Source of the DNA: Clostridiales bacterium
GTDB lineage: Bacteria; Bacillota; Clostridia; Oscillospirales; Oscillospiraceae
Assembly: GCA_021205375.1 (NCBI GenBank)
Contig: JAJPXR010000255.1
Span: forward strand, 1-6,830
Length of the DNA stretch: 6,830 bases
Direction: 5' to 3'
In this document: in pieces, positions 6,245-6,830 of the stretch
Layout of the letters: each line of letters starts with the position of its first letter
How positions within the stretch are numbered: the first letter of the stretch is position 1
The notes under the pieces: generated by a model
What the model was told of the DNA's origin: nothing
Databases searched by the model: none
Seen by the model: the letters and a program-made list of their open reading frames with translations, nothing else
Program-made: the position numbers and the translations under genes

Positions 6245-6628
6245 TTAAAACAGCAGCTCCGGCGACTGTTCCACCACCTGGTAGAACGGCGTGTCCAGAT
6301 GAACGTAAAAAGCCAGATAAAACAGCATCTCCTTTGGCCCCTGCTTCTCCGGCAGCTCTCGCCCGATGATGCGGGCCAGGCTTGCGCTGTCTCCCGTCTC
6401 CCAGCAGCAGTTGGCAATGCGCTCCACCTGCCGGGCGACGCTCTGGGGCCGCTGGCCCAGTTGTTCCGCCACAGGGGGATAGACGTCCTGGTTGACCTGG
6501 ATCTTGCTCATCGGTATTTTTTGCACAAACAGCAGTTCTATCACCTGGTCAACGGCGCAGGCCAGCGCAGTGACGCTGCGCCGGGTGGGGCCGAGGATCG
6601 TGCGGATGACCGCCTCTGACTTTGTCAT
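6245..6628 (-). CDS. Stand-alone Spo0A C-terminal-domain DNA-binding protein (no receiver)
   Basis: A 127-aa probable transcription factor. Almost the whole length aligns by eye with the effector domain of Spo0A, the master regulator of sporulation. The clearest match is DVYPPVAEQLG at 48-58 against VLYPDIAKKFN, followed by the recognition helix (about 61-74), then CCWETGD at 74-80 against VAWSRGN. GPKEMLFYLAFYVHL at 97-111 matches the C-terminal SEFIAMVADKL helix. The N-terminal receiver domain with its phosphorylated Asp is absent, so the usual phosphorelay cannot act on it directly. Several recognition-helix positions differ from Spo0A (RVER reads SVAR). AAGGAG lies 7 nt before the ATG, fixing the start, but both are inside a hairpin. 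Three Spo0A-box-like repeats lie 52-81 bp upstream of the start codon, suggesting autoregulation. First of two genes. Confidence 0.85.
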   Translation of the reverse strand: MTKSEAVIRTILGPTRRSVTALACAVDQVIELLFVQKIPMSKIQVNQDVYPPVAEQLGQRPQSVARQVERIANCCWETGDSASLARIIGRELPEKQGPKEMLFYLAFYVHLDTPFYQVVEQSPELLF

Positions 6629-6660
6629 AAGAACGCTCCTTCTTAGAGGATGTTCTTATG
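6626..6660 (-). promoter_or_regulatory. Hairpin sequestering the ribosome site and start codon of the Spo0A-like gene
   Basis: CATAAGAAC (6660-6652 on the minus strand) pairs perfectly over 9 bp with GTTCTTATG (6634-6626), whose last three bases are the ATG. Inside, TCCT (6650-6647) pairs with AGGA (6640-6637) of the Shine-Dalgarno AAGGAG, with a 6-nt loop. Both translation signals are therefore double-stranded in the folded mRNA. If transcription starts near 6656, only about six of the nine outer pairs would be present. As DNA, the dyad could instead be a protein operator. Confidence 0.6.
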
Positions 6661-6667
6661 ATATAAT
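6659..6667 (+). promoter_or_regulatory. Perfect extended -10 element pointing right
   Basis: TGATATAAT on the plus strand is an exact extended -10 (TGnTATAAT). The best -35 at normal spacing is poor (TTCTTA at 6640-6645), which extended -10 promoters tolerate. Transcription would start near 6674, run through the three repeats and head for the right-hand element. No coding start follows within the window, so the product is either a short RNA or a gene now cut off by the repeat. Confidence 0.35.
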
Positions 6668-6688
6668 AGCTTTGCTGTAACACGACAA
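6663..6688 (-). promoter_or_regulatory. Probable promoter of the Spo0A-like gene
   Basis: Leftward -10 candidates are TATTAT (6668-6663, 5 of 6) and TATATC (6665-6660). The second lies 17 nt from TTGTCG (6688-6683), which is both a weak -35 (4 of 6) and the core of the promoter-proximal repeat. This layout, a regulator box over a poor -35, resembles promoters activated by Spo0A, but repression is equally possible. The exact start is uncertain, within about 6650-6657. Confidence 0.4.
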
Positions 6689-6709
6689 AATACGACAAAA
6701 CACGACAAA
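6680..6709 (-). promoter_or_regulatory. Three tandem 10-bp Spo0A-box-like repeats
   Basis: On the minus strand TTTGTCGTGT, TTTGTCGTAT and TTTGTCGTGT follow one another without a gap (6709-6700, 6699-6690, 6689-6680). They differ at a single base, so each copy sits on the same face of the helix. The core TGTCG is that of the Spo0A box TGTCGAA, and Spo0A is known to bind tandem boxes about 10 bp apart as head-to-tail dimers. They lie directly upstream of the gene for a Spo0A-type DNA-binding domain, so this is its likely operator (inference). Confidence 0.65.
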
Positions 6710-6713
6710 CTAT

Positions 6714-6725
6714 TTTTGCGCAAAA
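6714..6725. repeat. 12-bp perfect palindrome TTTTGCGCAAAA
   Basis: A perfect 12-bp palindrome sits four bases beyond the distal Spo0A-box-like repeat. It could be a binding site for a second, dimeric regulator, or simply part of the U-rich tail of the adjacent leftward terminator, whose tail it overlaps. Confidence 0.35.
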
Positions 6726-6766
6726 GCGAAAACGGGGAGGCTGACCGGCCAACGGTCAACCTCCCC
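6722..6766 (-). terminator. Probable leftward intrinsic terminator
   Basis: A 14-bp stem (6734-6747 with 6753-6766) has a 5-nt loop. In minus-strand RNA the single imperfect position is a G-U wobble, whereas in plus-strand RNA it is a C-A mismatch, so the fold favours leftward transcription. On that strand it is followed by GTTTTCGCTTTTG, an interrupted U-rich tail. It would stop transcripts entering from the right before they reach the Spo0A-like gene. The gene it once served would lie beyond the right repeat. Confidence 0.5.
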
Positions 6767-6778
6767 ACTGATACATTT

Positions 6779-6825
6779 GGTTCTATAATAAATGTTGGGG
6801 TCAGGTAAAGCACCTGGCCCCAAAT
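6779..6825 (+). repeat. 47-bp terminal repeat, right copy; probable end of an insertion element
   Basis: Exact inverted copy of positions 1-47, starting sharply at GGTTC after an unrelated ATACATTT flank and running outward. Positions 6795-6823 form the same 12-bp stem with a 5-nt loop, fully paired in plus-strand RNA counting one U-G wobble. The flanking 8 bp do not match the left flank, so the two ends are not the target duplication of one insertion. They look like the same tip of two separate copies in opposite orientation. Such a hairpin just inside an element end can block read-through into a transposase gene in known elements; no such gene is in the window. Confidence 0.7.
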
Positions 6826-6830
6826 TCATA

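Noticed and set aside
6680..6709. The three 10-bp repeats as a CRISPR or iteron array
   Set aside because: No spacers separate the units, there are only three copies, and no replication or Cas gene is nearby; a regulator binding array explains them better.
48..6778. The whole window as one composite transposon made by a single insertion event
   Set aside because: The flanks inside the two repeats are unrelated, and the inner genes include housekeeping carAB. The tips face inward as if the elements lie outside, so nothing shows that the segment moves as a unit.
6784..6789. TATAAT inside the terminal repeat as an outward promoter
   Set aside because: No acceptable -35 at 16-18 nt and no TG extension; a bare hexamer in AT-rich DNA is not enough.

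Overview
The window looks like chromosomal DNA of a GC-rich, endospore-forming Clostridia member. A gut Oscillospiraceae/Flavonifractor-like organism is my best guess, from protein style and codon use only; I could run no search. It holds six convincing protein genes in three transcription units. Both ends carry the same 47-bp sequence in inverted orientation, so this is probably a segment, or a whole assembly contig, bounded by two copies of an insertion element that continues outside.

Left two thirds (minus strand): carA-carB, encoding both subunits of carbamoyl phosphate synthetase. The genes are complete, tightly coupled, and closed by a strong bidirectional intrinsic terminator. Upstream of carA are a good extended -10 promoter and a leader of about 270 nt. 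The leader contains a T7 run behind an imperfect hairpin, a possible Arg-rich 14-codon leader ORF, and further hairpins, one of them overlapping the carA ribosome-binding region. I see no recognisable PyrR site.

Middle (plus strand, divergent from carA): a DUF421 (YetF-like) membrane protein gene overlaps a DUF4363 gene by ATGA. The DUF421 gene is preceded by a sequence fitting the forespore sigma-G consensus. DUF421 proteins of Bacillus have been linked to the spore inner membrane.

Right (minus strand, convergent with the DUF421 pair): a two-gene unit encodes a 127-aa stand-alone Spo0A C-terminal-type DNA-binding protein with no receiver domain, then a 103-aa protein I do not recognise. The control region of this unit is the most striking part of the window. 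It has three perfectly phased 10-bp repeats with a TGTCG core like the Spo0A box, overlapping promoter-like elements on both strands, and a hairpin that buries both the Shine-Dalgarno sequence and the start codon of the regulator gene. Further right lie a 12-bp palindrome, a 14-bp-stem hairpin best read as a leftward terminator, and the second 47-bp repeat.

Taken together: a housekeeping operon for pyrimidine and arginine precursors sits beside a small, possibly sporulation-linked cassette with an apparently self-regulated orphan Spo0A-like factor, both cut off by the terminal repeats.
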